From contig NC_091675.1 in NCBI RefSeq assembly GCF_042453785.1, positions 49,114,501 through 49,178,500 of the forward strand: DNA of 64,000 nucleotides. Reading direction: 5' to 3'. Below the pieces are notes generated by a model. That model was not told where the DNA came from. It saw only the letters and a list, made by a program, of their open reading frames with translations, and ran no database searches. The DNA is from Malus domestica (taxonomy: Eukaryota > Streptophyta > Magnoliopsida > Rosales > Rosaceae). Below, piece after piece: positions 48,001 to 60,626 of this stretch; within the stretch, counting starts at the first letter, position 1; each line of letters begins with the position of its first letter. The position numbers and the translations under genes are program-made.

Positions 48001-49787
48001 TACGCCTGATTTATAAAATACAAGAATTAAACAGGATTGTGCAAAAATAAAAAAGTGTATGAAAATCAATTCTCCCTTGTAAATATGTACGGAGATGGAA
48101 TATACCAATAACTTATTGAGTCTGTCACACAGAGAATTGAAATTATAATTTCCTTTTATGATAAATTACCTGAACAAAGAAACCTGAACGAGACTGCTAG
48201 GCCACCACATCGCCCCCGGATCAACCACGTACTTTCTGATAATACCAGCCCACCCATACCCCAATACCTGCAGTACTTATTTACCATAAATTTAACATTT
48301 AACCCCCTCACTCCCACAAAATTACTTATATTTGTAGTTAATTACTACTAATATAATGAGCGATACTATCATACTAGAGAGATCATTGACTTGAACCATG
48401 TTTTATAGACGTGATGTGGCAATTGACAATTGAATTCGTGTTTAAATCATTATCCAACCATTAAGCGTCACATCCTATGAAGAAATTGGGTTCTCATCCA
48501 TCTTTTTGCTACTTCATTGATTAAAACCTTATTCATTTTCAATTTTTGATCAAGGTCCTTAGATTTTAATAAACATCATTAATTATTTCAATAATAAAAT
48601 ATTTTTTATTTCTAAATATATTCATTTAGTGTTAGAAATGTTACATTTTATATATTTATATTTATGGCTAAATTTTTTATTATATATTTTTATTTTTAGT
48701 TTGTACCCATTTTTAATTTGCAACCATTTTTTAATTTGCACAAATTTTCTTTTCAGTTTTAATTTGTACCCATATATTAATTTCTTTTTGTGCCCATATT
48801 TTTTTTAAGTTTTATTTGTATTTGTACCCATATTTTTAAATTTGTTTATACCCATTTTTAATTGTGCTGAATTTACCCATGCTCATTATACTTATTTATT
48901 TTATGCTTTAAAATATATCAGTAGTTATTTTTTAAAATATGTTAATGTGGGTACATTATTTTCTTGCTATAATTTTGTGAAGGAAAATATTACTCTAATA
49001 ATTATTTTTAAGTATTTATTATATTTTGAAAATATTATTTGAATTTGTTTAAATTTCATAATTTATGGGACATTAAATGCATAATACATGAGTTAAATCT
49101 CTTAAATGATGTTAAGGATCTCGATCAAAATATTTAAACAAACTAGAGTTTAGTCTAACAATTAGGTGAGTATGGACTGAAACCAAAATAATCCAAATAT
49201 AAAACATGATCAACGTATAGCATTTTCCAACAATTTTTTCCTAATCTAATTATCTGCATGCAGTATGTCCGTACCTGTGTGGTAATCACAAGTGCCCAAC
49301 TTGCAAAGAAGGATATCTTCCTACCGTAAAACGCTTTGATTATAGTCACAATATTAACCGCATACGCCGGTCCGCTACCAAACCCGGCTCCGGCGTTTGC
49401 AAATATTGAAATCAGCACGTGCTCTTTTACGTTAAATTCCCCCGGGTTCAACGAGTATGACTTCCCACGAATCCAAACCTTTCTCCTCGGCAGCGTCCTA
49501 GCCATGAACCGTCCGATCGGCAGACTCGCCACCTGCACGGAGATCATCGATATCACAAGCGGCTCCGTGCGGTAAGAGAAGAAGGTGTTGAGGAATGAGA
49601 GTAGAATGCACGAGAGCATGCCTATAGTCCACATCCGGAACGTCCATACGGGGAGGGAACTGTCGTCCTCGTTGGAGACCGTCAGTCGGACCTGCTCAAC
49701 TGATGACACGTCATCGTCGTTCTCACTCTCATCGAGCTTAGTTTTAGCAGCGGCCTCCACTTCTAGGGTGGTGACCTGGGTGCCCAT
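42037..49787 (-). CDS. Oligopeptide transporter, OPT family (copy 2)
   Basis: Six exons on the minus strand: 49787-49275, 48267-48170, 45846-45283, 44064-43812, 43376-43194 and 42657-42037, giving 743 residues with all phases agreeing. The start is [14 protein letters not shown]. Signatures repeat those of copy 1: [23 protein letters not shown] in [21 protein letters not shown] in place of KIPPR, and [20 protein letters not shown]. Exons 2, 3 and 5 have the same length as in copy 1 (98, 564 and 183 bp); exons 1, 4 and 6 differ by 27, 3 and 6 bp. The C-termini differ most (HACVFP against DGCPVY). The introns carry other insertions: two family-1 long-TIR elements, a MITE and a 22-unit TA microsatellite. 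Nothing suggests loss of function. As for copy 1, substrate and tissue are unknown; separate roles of the duplicates are possible. Confidence 0.94.
44222..44378. repeat. MITE-like inverted repeat in OPT copy 2 intron 3
   Basis: Short inverted ends bracket about 150 bp: the left agaaatcctaaggag pairs with the complement of ctccttagcatttct on the right. No open frame. A TA-rich flank prevents a firm target duplication call. Confidence 0.5.
44405..44585. repeat. Dispersed Rosaceae-type repeat in OPT copy 2 intron 3
   Basis: The phrases ggtttgaaaactttgag, taacgatacagacaaaataa, ctttttagtgtaaat and gttaaagtgaacagtacc belong to a short non-coding repeat that I associate with apple and pear sequences. 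This is from memory and is one reason for the proposed host group. It has no coding content. Confidence 0.5.
44977..45020 (+). repeat. (TA)22 microsatellite
   Basis: Uninterrupted TA run in intron 3 of OPT copy 2. It is probably variable in length between individuals. Confidence 0.95.
46272..47412. repeat. Long-TIR element with GTAC-rich core (family 1, copy B)
   Basis: Starts ggatgcggtccctagcta and ends with the inverted counterpart near 47390-47410 (ggactgaatactaattttt). The core resembles that at 20.2-21.1 kb, including a short GT run at about 46510 and repeated gggtacattt words, but it also contains an extra 197-bp MITE. It lies in intron 2 of OPT copy 2, whereas copy A is in intron 5 of copy 1, so the two were inserted independently and not inherited through the gene duplication. 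Confidence 0.65.
46880..47076. mobile_element. 197-bp MITE with long perfect-looking TIRs
   Basis: The left end gacatggatcctctccggat and the complement of the right end gacacggatcctctccggat agree for about 42 bp with two or three differences. The core of about 110 bp is not repetitive. Compared with copy A of the surrounding long-TIR element, the MITE is exactly what is extra here, so copy A shows the empty site. The A-rich flanks make the target duplication ambiguous. Confidence 0.85.
48486..49190. repeat. Diverged long-TIR element (family 1, copy C)
   Basis: In intron 1 of OPT copy 2. The left end gattaaaaccttattcattt and the right end with gtatggactgaaacc correspond to the ends of copies A and B. 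The core has several gtacccat words, the complement of the gggtac repeats. More diverged than the other two. Confidence 0.5.
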
Positions 49788-51250
49788 GGGGGAAGATAGG
49801 GATGGAGAGTAGAGAGATTTTTGGAGGCAGTGTGTGTGTCAAGGGTTTGGATGGTGAGTGTATGAATGGAAAATGAAGGGTTTTTAAAAGTGCTTTTACA
49901 GTTTATTTACAAAATTTGCCATTTTGGATTTGGTCATCGACATTGGTTGCCGGCCGGTATTGACAAGAAATACATAAAGGAGTGACGATTCCAAATTAAA
50001 TAAATTCCGTTTTGATGTGGACATTATCGATACTTTCATCTATATATGATTACGATACTCATTAAGCAAACGAACAAAGAAATTAAGGTCCCATTTCATA
50101 TTACATTTTTTTCACCAAAAATTGCTTCACTTTAAAAAGTAGAGTTGAACTTTAATGAAAACTTTAATGAATATTCTTAATTCATGTAATAGTAATACCC
50201 TCATTAATTGTTAAACTTGACATTTCCTTGTACATACATATAAAACTTAGAGAACAAAATGACCACCTACCAATACAACCATTAATCTTACATCACCATT
50301 GCCACTATCACCACAATTGTTGCCAACAACATCACCATCGACGCTGCAACCACCACTACCCCCACCACAACCACAACGACCAAAACCACCACCATAGTTG
50401 TTGTTAATGTCATCATAATTGTGACCATCGCCGCCACCACCATCACAACCACTACCATTACCACAACCACAACCACAACCATAACCTCCACCATAACCAC
50501 CACTACTACTATCACTGCCTCTACCACCATTGTAACCTCTGCACCCTCCAACCACCACACCCCTTTTTTTTTTTAGTACATCGATATTTTTACACTAAGG
50601 GAATGGAGAGTTCGGCAAAACCACACAAGGGGCAGCTTAATTTGGTATCGAATTCATCATCCACAAGATTCAAACCTAAGACTTCTCACTTTCAAGTGAA
50701 GAGGAATATTAGCACTACTAATCTACCATAACAATTGTTGTTGCCACCATCACTATCGCTAGCCTAACTCATCACTGCCACTACTATTGTCATCGCCATC
50801 TCCACCATTATTGTCCTCACTGCTTAGGACTGCAACGACCAGCATTACACCACATCACCACCACCATCATTACCACTACCAATAAAACACAATCACCACC
50901 ACCACGTTGCCACTACTGTTACCTCTACACCCAAACCATCACACCCTATTATTCGCACCACAACCACACCCCCCACCATTGTCATTGCCATCACCGTCAC
51001 TACACTCAACACTGCTGTCGTTGCCACCACCCTACTACTATGTCTATTTTTGTCATTATACACTATTTTGTCACTTTTACAATGAAAATTACCAAACGCT
51101 TTTACATTGTTTTTCCTACTCACAACACTTTTAAAAATACAGTTTATCAAATGCTCAACTGCTTTATTTTTTAGATGATTATTCTCAAAGCACAACAGAA
51201 GCAATTTTTTAAAAAGTACAGCAATTCCAAGCTAGCCCTAGATCGAGTAG
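49788..51250. other. OPT copy 2 upstream region and low-complexity CAC/ACC block
   Basis: The first 450 bp hold the probable promoter and leader of OPT copy 2. From about 50265 to 50570 and again from 50740 to 51040 the plus strand is made of imperfect cac, acc and cat triplets. Frames through it would give glycine-rich or valine-rich proteins, but nothing supports coding. The block is split by a SINE-like sequence at about 50585-50735. Confidence 0.55.
50585..50735 (-). repeat. SINE-like repeat, copy 1
   Basis: Read on the minus strand it has tcttaggtttgaatcttgtg, close to a tRNA B-box, and then attcgataccaaattaag and ttgccgaactctcc. The same series of words occurs on the plus strand at 53.8-53.94 kb. 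No protein is encoded. The call rests on these two copies and the B-box-like word. Confidence 0.5.
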
Positions 51251-53761
51251 ATATGTCTAATATAACTCATATTGAGCTATAGTATATATGAATTTGAATT
51301 TTTTTTTATTAGAGATTGCCAAAGGGTGTAGCAATTGAGTAGCAAACTTAGATATGCTATGACATGTAGGAAAAATGTTTTTCAATAGAGGTGGTGTTGG
51401 AACCAAATTTGCACTAATGTTGTCAGTTGTGGAGATGCACAAATCCAAATACTTGTTAAAAAACAACTAGCCCTAAGAAAGCCAAAGACTGAGGGGTGTG
51501 CCGATCAAAGGCTCTTCAACAATGAAGTTAGTAAGTAATATTTAGACCCAAACTATGGGCAACATAATAAGTATGCAAGAATTGCATTACTAGCGATGAA
51601 CCTTAGTGGCGTATTTATACCAGTCGAGGAGATGACCTTTTAGGATAGTAAAATCATTATTAAACTGGAAGAATCTTAGAGGATATCTAGGAAGTATATG
51701 TTGCATCCTCTTAGGAGTGTTATTACTTGCGACGCAAGCTAATACAATTGTAAAGACCCCAATTTTATAGGAAACCGTCGATTCTTTGTTAGATTAGGTT
51801 TGTGTTTCTTGTAAAACAAGCATGGTCAATCACAGCAAAGTCTGACGACTTTGCTCACTGATTCTAGAACATGATGATGGAGGCATCGCTGCTCCGTTTA
51901 TTTAGCTCGGCAGGGGAGGCTATTGAGTTCATGACCGAACTTCTAAGGTATTTGTATTCCGATCCGCCTTACTCCTGTCCTAGTAAATCATGGTCCCACT
52001 ATTACTCCTAACTATGTTTCTGAAAGGACTTGTTCCCCTTGAGGATGGATAGTTATCCAAAGATCATGCCTTTCAAAGTAAGTGAGAATACATATTGCTT
52101 TAATTCTTTTAACGCATGGCGTTCTGGCTTTGATCTTTGTGAACTTTGTGAATGTTGAGTCGTTTCGTATTTGGGCGCATTACCTCGCGAATCGTGCCAC
52201 CAATATCACAATGATGAGGATTGTCTTTCTGTGTGTACGCATAAGATAAAGCTCAGTCCATTGCTTTCTCCAGTTAAATTCAGCCGTCAAATTTGTTGAT
52301 CTCGAGATGTGACGATCCGTATTCATCGGTATGATGATTCTAAAATGTATTCTTTAAATATTGTGCATAGCCTCAAATTCCCATATCTAATTATATGCCA
52401 AGAAAATCTCACACTAGGCTAATGTTGTGCATAGGCCCCACTTTGAAGTCAGACATACAAAATCTCCAAAACGGAGGCTACTTACAAAGGCGAACTAGGT
52501 CATTGAATCCAATTGGAAAGGTAGCTGCAAGAAAGGAATTCAGATTTAGAAAACGTCTAGCAAAACAGATGGAGGTAAAGCATTCCTGGTAAAGCGAGCA
52601 TGATGACTTGATTGAGCGACTGTGCCATGAAGAAAAAAGGCTAACGACTTGGTTGCATAAATGACCCGACTTGATGTCGCCAAGTATTCATAGTTGTTGA
52701 GAGCCAACGATGATGCGGGGCAGAGCTCATGGGATGCTGATCAAGGCATCCTTCAATTGAACGTAGACGAAACCCAGTAAGAGGCGGAATTGAAGAAAAC
52801 GTCACATATTGAAGCCTTTCATTAGGTCTTGGATGACAATGAGCAGGGTTGGCAGAAGTCCGTTCATTGTTTGAAGTAGCGTCGACTCGAAAGTATTCGG
52901 AGGGCTATGACCGGGGCCACGTTGTGGGCTTCATTGGTCAAGATCATTGTGGCGGATGAGACACTTGTTGTTGTAAACTAACAGAGATACAAGGGGCGGA
53001 ATTCTGAAAACATGATCTTTTAGCAGATACAGAAAAATGACAGTTCGGATAGTTGATATCATGTTATGATGTTTACGGTTAATTGAATATGAGTTGATGT
53101 TATATAGTTTGCAGAAATTTTATAAACTCCTAACAATGTTTATATTAACTGTAAAAATTTGAACGTCATATCAACGATCCAAACTATTCATCTTTCTGCA
53201 TCCACTAAAAGATAATGTTTTCGAAAAATAAAATTTTAAAAAGCAAAATATGGTGAAAAGAATGGAGCAAAAACGTAAACGACAATGAATGTTTAAATTT
53301 AAATTTATGGTTTATGGGATTATGGTGGCGAATTTTGGAGTTGACATTATCACAACAATTGATCTTGTTCTTAAGAGCATTTGTATATTTTATTTTTCTT
53401 ATTTTTCACTCTTCTATATTAATTAAAAAACCTCACTACAATAATAGCCTTAGGATTTAATCCTTACCATTGGATTCTTTGGTCACATTTACGTTTTTGG
53501 TATTACATCTTTCATTTGATTATTTATTGATTTAAAATATATTTTCCTTAACATGTAACAAATTGAGTCGTATTACTTGTTAATATTAATGGATCGAGTT
53601 CAAGTCCGGCTATATTACCTCTTCATTTTAACAGGTGTTACACAACACAACCCGTTAAAATATCGAGCATGTCACGAAAATGACACGAATGCCAATTCTA
53701 GTAACAAGGCCTCGTCACGTCTACTATTTGAACCAAATTCATCAAAGTGATCAATTAATGG
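51250..53761. other. Intergenic region without a supportable gene
   Basis: The composition between about 51480 and 53000 is less AT-rich than the surroundings and has phrases reminiscent of retroelement LTRs, but I found no paired LTR, motif or long frame. I call nothing here. The remaining part is AT-rich spacer. Confidence 0.4.
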
Positions 53762-53945
53762 TAGTGTTACATGTCTAACTAACTAGTTAATAAGTTAGTA
53801 TGGTTAGTGGATTCCTTTTCACTTAGAAATGAGATGTCTTAGGTTCAAATCTCGTGGATGACAAATTCGATATCAAATTAGGTTGCCCATTGTATAATTA
53901 GCCGAACTCCCCCTCCCTCTAATGAATTGTACCCACACAAGTGAT
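53762..53945 (+). repeat. SINE-like repeat, copy 2
   Basis: Contains agtatggttagtggattcct, then taggttcaaatctcgtgg (B-box-like), attcgatatcaaattagg and tagccgaactcccc. It pairs with the minus-strand copy at 50.6 kb. It is probably a tRNA-derived SINE; the A-box is less clear. Confidence 0.5.
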
Positions 53946-55234
53946 TTGCACATTATTGAATAGTTTAATGGTGCTTTGAAGTGACTTAAAGTGCTTTTTC
54001 AAGATTAACTGTATTTTTACTAAAAGTTGGTTCCAAAAACGCTTCCAGTCATTTTAAAAACATTTCCAAACAAATCCTAACTTAATTAGAAAATTGTATT
54101 GGAATCTCGTTCATCCTTTGAAAAACGAGATGGATACCCTTTATCCCCAATTTCAAAGGAATCAGAATCCTTGACAATAAAAGGGGACATTCTTACAGAA
54201 AGCTACTCTTCACAACTTCTCAACCAAAATACCACTGCGGCCAAAAAATAATAACAGAAAGGTTCTGCTCATAAACCAACTCTTGTAGTTGATGGCTAAA
54301 TCCCTTTGTTTTGTTTTTTCCTTTAAATAAAATTTCAGTGATGGGGGACAAGGGGGTCGTTCTATCAGGAAGTTAGTCCTTTCTAATTGCTCTGAGCGGG
54401 AAGAAAGTAGCCTATTTTTGTGATTGATGACCAAATCCCGGGTCATGGTTCTTTTTTACCGCCTTGTGCATGCTAGAAAGTAAGGCTACCTTTGTAGTTC
54501 GATGACCAAGCCTTAAGAGTAGTTTGACTCGCCTAATCCTTCATCATCGTCATTAAATTAAAAATAAAAAATAAAAACAAAACAAAACAAAACTCTTCAC
54601 AACCTTCTCAATCCAAATTTTTTGGAGCCAAAAACAATAGTAATAGAAAAATAAACTTTACGTGTCCGGCACGTACCCTACGAAGGACTTGTTGGTTTTC
54701 CCTCCGGTTGACTGTTTCTCAGAAAGATCACCAGCCTGCCTCGTAACATTGTATCCATGTTAAACTACACCAAGCATATATATAATATAAAAATCAGCAG
54801 TAGGCATCATGCTCTGTTTCCACACTACCTTCCTTCCACTGGTTTTATTCCTTCTATAATTGCTAAATTGCTGTCCATTGACATCTCAATCAACAGACAA
54901 GTAGCATCAATTATTGAGAAGCTTATCTGAAATAACAGTTGCGATGTGGACACCAAGATTCAATAATCAAGAATGACAACTGGCAAAATCGAAAAATGAT
55001 ATTACCGAAAAAGATACTGCAATTTATAATGAAATCCGTCGCTGTTGTGCTGTGTCGACGAAAGTCCAATGTGGCCCTCGTATTGGAAATCTTTTGAGTT
55101 ATCTGCAAAATAGTTTTTACTAGAAATGAATAAAACTGCAGTTCCCTATAAAATATTAAAGCATTGTGGTCACCCACTCGTCATAGGTGAAGATAGGATG
55201 TTGACCTGTGACAATGATCTGTGAGATTATGGCT
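53946..55234. other. Spacer and 3' side of the SHMT gene
   Basis: No gene is supported. Imperfect repeats containing gatgaccaaatccc or gatgaccaagcc occur at about 54290-54520. The SHMT 3' untranslated region must begin at 55234 and probably covers a few hundred bases leftwards. Confidence 0.45.
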
Positions 55235-58200
55235 TTATTCTCTGTATCTCATTGTTTCTTTCTCGAATCCAATGGTTGGAAACTGTTTAGCGTACTGCTC
55301 AACCTCGTGGCGAAGCTTTGTAATCTCAGACTGAACTTCACCGTCTGATTCCAGAACTGCCACGAAATCCTTCAACTTCGTACCTGTAATCCAGATGTGC
55401 ATGAGCATGTAACCATGGTAGTGAAACATGTGACTAAGCTAAGCTTTACAAACCCTAAAACAATTTATATACAGGGGACAGTGGGAGAGTAAACCTTTGG
55501 CAGCAGCCTTGATCTTCAAGGCCAACTTTACAGCTGCATCAAAATACTCAGCTACTTTCACAAAATCCTCCTCCAAAAACCCCCTAGACGTAAGAGCTGG
55601 GGTTCCTGAGGAACCGGAAAACATGGAGTTTGTCAGCAAAAGTACTTAGCCAATTGCCAGGAGGTGCAAAATGGTTAAATGCGGATGGATGGCCTTACCC
55701 ATGCGTATGCCACCAGGGACCATGGCAGACACGTCCCCAGGAACAGTATTTTTATTTGCTGCAATATGTGCTGATTCCAAAACTTTTTCAACTCTAGAGC
55801 CATCAATGCCCTGCCAGAAAAAGATTCCATCTTCATTAGTTTTCTCATGCTATAACCCATTTGCAGCACAGCAGTATACATCAATGAATTAAACATCAAA
55901 CCCTCTAGTGTACGAGAAATGAGGGAAATTCTATGATTTTCTCACTAGTGTTTTCTAAAGCATTAGAAATCCATGGATTCGTAATAACCCAGCTTTCAGA
56001 GCTTAAGGTTTTAAAGTTTCCCTTCTCATTTCATTCGTCTCTAACATAATTCACTATTCAAATCTATTTCGGAGGGTTTAATCACAGAATAACGATATTT
56101 TATCACTCACTTTTTGGTTACCAGGCCTAGTTGTTCATCTAGTAATATATCTTTCAGTAATCATATGGCATCTTGAACCTCCAATCTAACATGCTGAAAA
56201 CTTTAAGTCGGAATAAATCCTTCAATCAAAGGGAGAATCAATCTCCTGTTTGCAATCTTCCCGTCAGAGGAAAAATCAATCTGCTATTACCTTGTCTCTT
56301 AAATTCACCAACACTAAATGGTTCTCTGTTCCACCGGAAACAAGATCATAGCCCTTCTCTAGCAAGCTCTGCATGTTCAAAGGGCAAAAACTATAAGAAG
56401 AAATTACTGAGACAGATGAAACAACCAAATAAAGGAAATAAAACATCGTGTGCCTTAGTCATATAGAAATTACTCCAAATTGCTTTAACGAGAACCCAAT
56501 TAAAAAAGAGAGAATAACTTTCAGATTTTGCATTAATATTTTAGAAAGCAGCGTTCATCAGACCTCTGCAAATTTTGAGCAATTACTGAGAACTTGTTCC
56601 TGATAAGCTTTGTACTCCGGAGTTTTGACCTAGAACCATAATATAGTCAGCAGTCCAATAACAAGAAGATGCAAAAATCCGATCAACATGTAGTGGGTAT
56701 TTTGGTTAAACACACAAAATAAAAGGAAAGAACAGAAGAAACAAAGGAACCTGCTTCAGTGCAACTGCTAGCCCTGCTATGGTGTGGTTGTGCGGACCAC
56801 CCTGGAGTCCAGGAAAGACAGCCTGATTGATTTTGTCTTCATAATCATACATAACCTGTAGAAGGAAATTCAAGCATTTAATATTTCATCCAAGTTGCTT
56901 CACTTGAGACTTCTACATATTCTCCCCCATTTTCCTTCGTTTATTTATTTTCTGAAATTTATCATCAGAACTTACTTCTTGCCCTTGCTTGTTTATATGC
57001 TTGACACCCTTCCTGAAGAAGATCATAGCCCCACGAGGTCCACGAAGTGACTTATGAGTTGTGGTTGTAACAATATCTGCATACTCAAAAGGAGATGGAA
57101 TAACATCGGCAGCAACCAATCCACTGATGTGTGCCATATCAGCCAACAGAATTGCTTTCTGCTTATCACAGACCTGACGACACCATGACACCACAAAGAA
57201 TAACATCTCACTTAATGATTGAGTACCATAAGAATTTCAGAGATGCATGAAGCTGATTATCGTAATCACACAACTCAAGCCAAAATTTACCTTGCGGATA
57301 CGCTCATAATCGTACAGGCGTGCATAAGCACTTGCACCAGCAACTATTAGCTTTGGCCTGAAAAGTGTGGCACTTTTCTCCATCTGTGGACATATTTATT
57401 CACATAGGTCAGCCTTTAATTAACAAAGAATGACAGATAAAATATGGTATTTGCTTAGAACTATAGAAACTCAAACTTCAAAACAATTAAGAAGTCATGC
57501 CAAAAAATATCCCAATTCAAGACATACAGTGACTTTAGGCTAACAAAGTTCTGTACTTCCCAGGACGAGTCAGGGATACACTTTCTGATTTCAAATAATG
57601 TCAACTGTTATCCATTTGATGATAACTAAACTGCAGCCCTGTGGGAAGTTTCTTTGCATGGTTATCTTTCATGTTACAGTCATCAGAATTATTCACTTAA
57701 AACATTATTTTTGCAGTTTTGCTAATAATATCTGCAGGAAACAAGTAAGACAGAACCTCATTGCGCCCCATTTCATCCTATTTCTGAGGCTGAAATAAAA
57801 TAATAATGTTTTTCTAATAATGTTTGCAGGACACATGTAAGACGGACTCTTAAATATGCTTACAAATATGAGAATTCAGAACAGTGAAGATGGGGATGAG
57901 CAAGTCACCTGATCATAATCAATGTAGCCAGTGCTCTCATTCAATCTGTATGGCATTGTCTCAAAAAATATCGACACAGCAGATATCTTTTTGGTGTCAG
58001 TCTGCAAAATGGTGAAATGTTTGTGTCATTTAGTATACAGACAGGCAGCATTACATTTATGTTTTTACAACCCAAAATGATATGCGACATCCAGACATCA
58101 GAAGCATGTAAAATCACCATAACAAAATATAGGTTCACTTGTTCTGTGTAGTTTTGAATAACTAGATTGCTTGAAATACGCAACACAATTTCATTCTCAA

Positions 58201-60626
58201 AATAATTAATATTACATAAATATACATAGAAAGGGGTTCCAGTTTATGTACTCACTGGATTTTCAGAGAAATTATTCTGTAAAGACAGTACTAGGTTTAA
58301 TTACACATAACAGGAAACGAGAAACGGAAGAAAAACAAAACAACCCAGAGGCACTAGACTAACTGAGAGCTACACAGGCTGTCGCTGTTAACCACAAAAA
58401 GCACAAAAGTATAGCCAAGTATAATCTGGAAAAAACAATCAACAGCGAGGTCGACACCTGATAACCATGAGAAAGATGTCCGCCGTGAGGTAGATCAAGT
58501 GCCATGATTCTTTCATGAGGTTTCAACAATGCAGTATAAGCTTGGAAGTTTGCAGGGGATCCAGATAGTGGCTGCACATTCACTGAAAGAATACAGTAGA
58601 GTATCATTAATAAAATAAGCAATTCTTCTTCCATGGTACGTACCACTGAGTGGTCTGGAAAACCAGCAGTTAGATCTTCCATAAAGGGATCTAATGGATC
58701 TTTGCAACGGTTAGGTCTTGCATAAAACTCGTACCACTGAGTGGTACGTACCATTGTAGCAGGACCCCAAACTATGTAAGATATATATTACTAAATACAT
58801 GAATAGTTCAATAATAGAATGAACATGAGTTACAAAAGCAAGAGATGAAGCCGAGAATAAAACTTTACTTTGACACAAATACTCTTTGAACCACGCATTT
58901 ATAAATCAATGGTTGACATGTTTACACAATATAAAAGATTTTTAATTCTTTGAGTCCCATTTTCAACAATCTAATTAAGTATAACAATGCTATTCTAATG
59001 CCGTCTAATCCCAAAGCCAGATTTTACAAAACATTACATTTCAAATTCAAAATCTTGAAGAAAATAACTTAATCTGAAATAGCATGCTGCCTTTATGCCT
59101 CCTACGCGATGCAATTCACAAAAGAAAAAAAATATTCACTACGCTATGCAATTGCAATTCACAAAAGAAAAAAAAATTATACTTCAACATGAAATATATT
59201 GTACCATATTGTTGAAAGGGTATTGTGTACAATGAAAATCACTCAGTGGATAGAATTAACTCCAAGTGTGACCAATCATTTTTCTTTATAGCAAATATTT
59301 AACAGCAAAACCCTCCCTACCAAATAATTTGAAAGTCTGAACTTGTTGGGTGCTAGACATCATTCATAACTTGTACAATGTAAATGAACACAAACACAAA
59401 TGTGAAATCCTACATTGAACTGATGGAAATAGTTGGGAATGCCACATGTATAAGCTATACATTTAGTTCTATTACCTCCCCATTTTGCAGGATCTAACTG
59501 GAAGGCTTCTAATGCACGTTTTTGACACAGGGACTCAGCCATGTCGATGTATCTACATTTATTAAAGAAAAATATCAATCACGCATAATTCCTTAAAACA
59601 AAAGTACTAGACGAATGTGAAAAAAAGGCAAGAACATGTTTTATAAAGCTCATAACCACCTCACAGCCCCCAAATGGCAGGGTTTTCACCAGAGCAGGGT
59701 TTTACCCAAACCATCCATCCCCCAAATAACATTTTAGAAAAGATAAAACTGAAGAAAAACTACATTTCAACTTAATAGTTGGAAATATAGGAATGCAAAA
59801 ATGCTCATAATATTCACTGGGGAACTACTTACTCATTTCCTCCATAGTATCTAGCACCAGGATACCCTTCACTGTACTTGTTGGTCATGACGGACCCAAC
59901 AGCTTGCATCACCGAAAGTGACGTGAAATTTTCTGATGGTATAAGCTCAAGCCCCTACGATAAACTAAAAATTAAGAAACAAATTCTAAAAACAATAAAA
60001 ACAGAAATTAAAGAAACATGAACTCCCTGATCATTTACTAAACTCTCATGCTCAACATTGCATTGTGAGTAATCTTTTCTTGCCAGACTTAACCCGATTT
60101 AACTTGAGGCATATCACATTCATCACCACGCAAGCAAACGAAAATTTTACATTCTATTACAATTATATTCCCACAAATCAAATCAAATCAAATCAAATAT
60201 ACCTTCCATTGCCGAGCTTTTTCGAGCTCGATGATATCGGCAATCTCAGAATCGACAGCCTCAAGCGGCTCATTCAACTGCTTAATCCACTGAATCCAAA
60301 TGATATTTTTCCACAGAATCAATACAATCAAACACAACACAAATCCAGATCCAAAAGAAGCCAATAAATTATAGAATTGTGAATAGGAAAGGACATACAG
60401 TGGTGCGAGCTTTCCCTTTGTCTTGAGCAGCCTGGCTGGCCAGAGAGGACTGCAATCAAAACGACGACGGATATCAAAAATTGGGCGGGTGGAAATCGAA
60501 ACTACACAAGCATGGATTTGATTGATTGAAGAAGTGACGTACCATGTGGTATATGGTGCCGCCATTGAAGAAAGGTTGAAAGGGCAGCTTCTTGTTGATG
60601 GAGCTCGAGAGCCTGAGAAGCGCCAT
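55235..60626 (-). CDS. SHM1: Serine hydroxymethyltransferase, mitochondrial
   Basis: Fifteen exons on the minus strand: 60626-60543, 60449-60399, 60289-60203, 59954-59833, 59552-59476, 58582-58458, 58001-57909, 57383-57291, 57173-56976, 56855-56751, 56629-56564, 56368-56291, 55810-55699, 55605-55495, 55383-55235. Together they give 516 residues, the usual length of plant mitochondrial SHMT. The enzyme uses PLP and tetrahydrofolate to interconvert glycine and serine; in leaves it works with glycine decarboxylase in photorespiration. The N-terminus [20 protein letters not shown] is a typical mitochondrial presequence. Conserved parts are [48 protein letters not shown], the PLP-binding lysine in [14 protein letters not shown] (about K285), and [20 protein letters not shown]. 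All catalytic blocks are present with no break. Introns are GT-AG; intron 5 holds a small palindromic element near exon 6. Confidence 0.97.
58633..58754. mobile_element. Palindromic MITE-like element in SHMT intron 5
   Basis: The 22-bp word atggtacgtaccactgagtg with two more bases at the left end (58633) is found inverted at the right end (58733-58754). Each arm is itself partly palindromic (ggtacgtacc and accactgagtggt), so the unit can form a cruciform. It lies only about 50 bp from the acceptor of exon 6. Its inner 75 bp repeat nothing else in the window. No target duplication is clear. Confidence 0.7.

Noticed and set aside
50247-50560. Glycine-rich or valine-rich protein frames
   Set aside because: They are products of a triplet low-complexity block read in different frames; no start context, domain or splice signals.
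52395-52592. Basic 65-codon frame
   Set aside because: No similarity known to me, no gene signals, and a region resembling old retroelement sequence.
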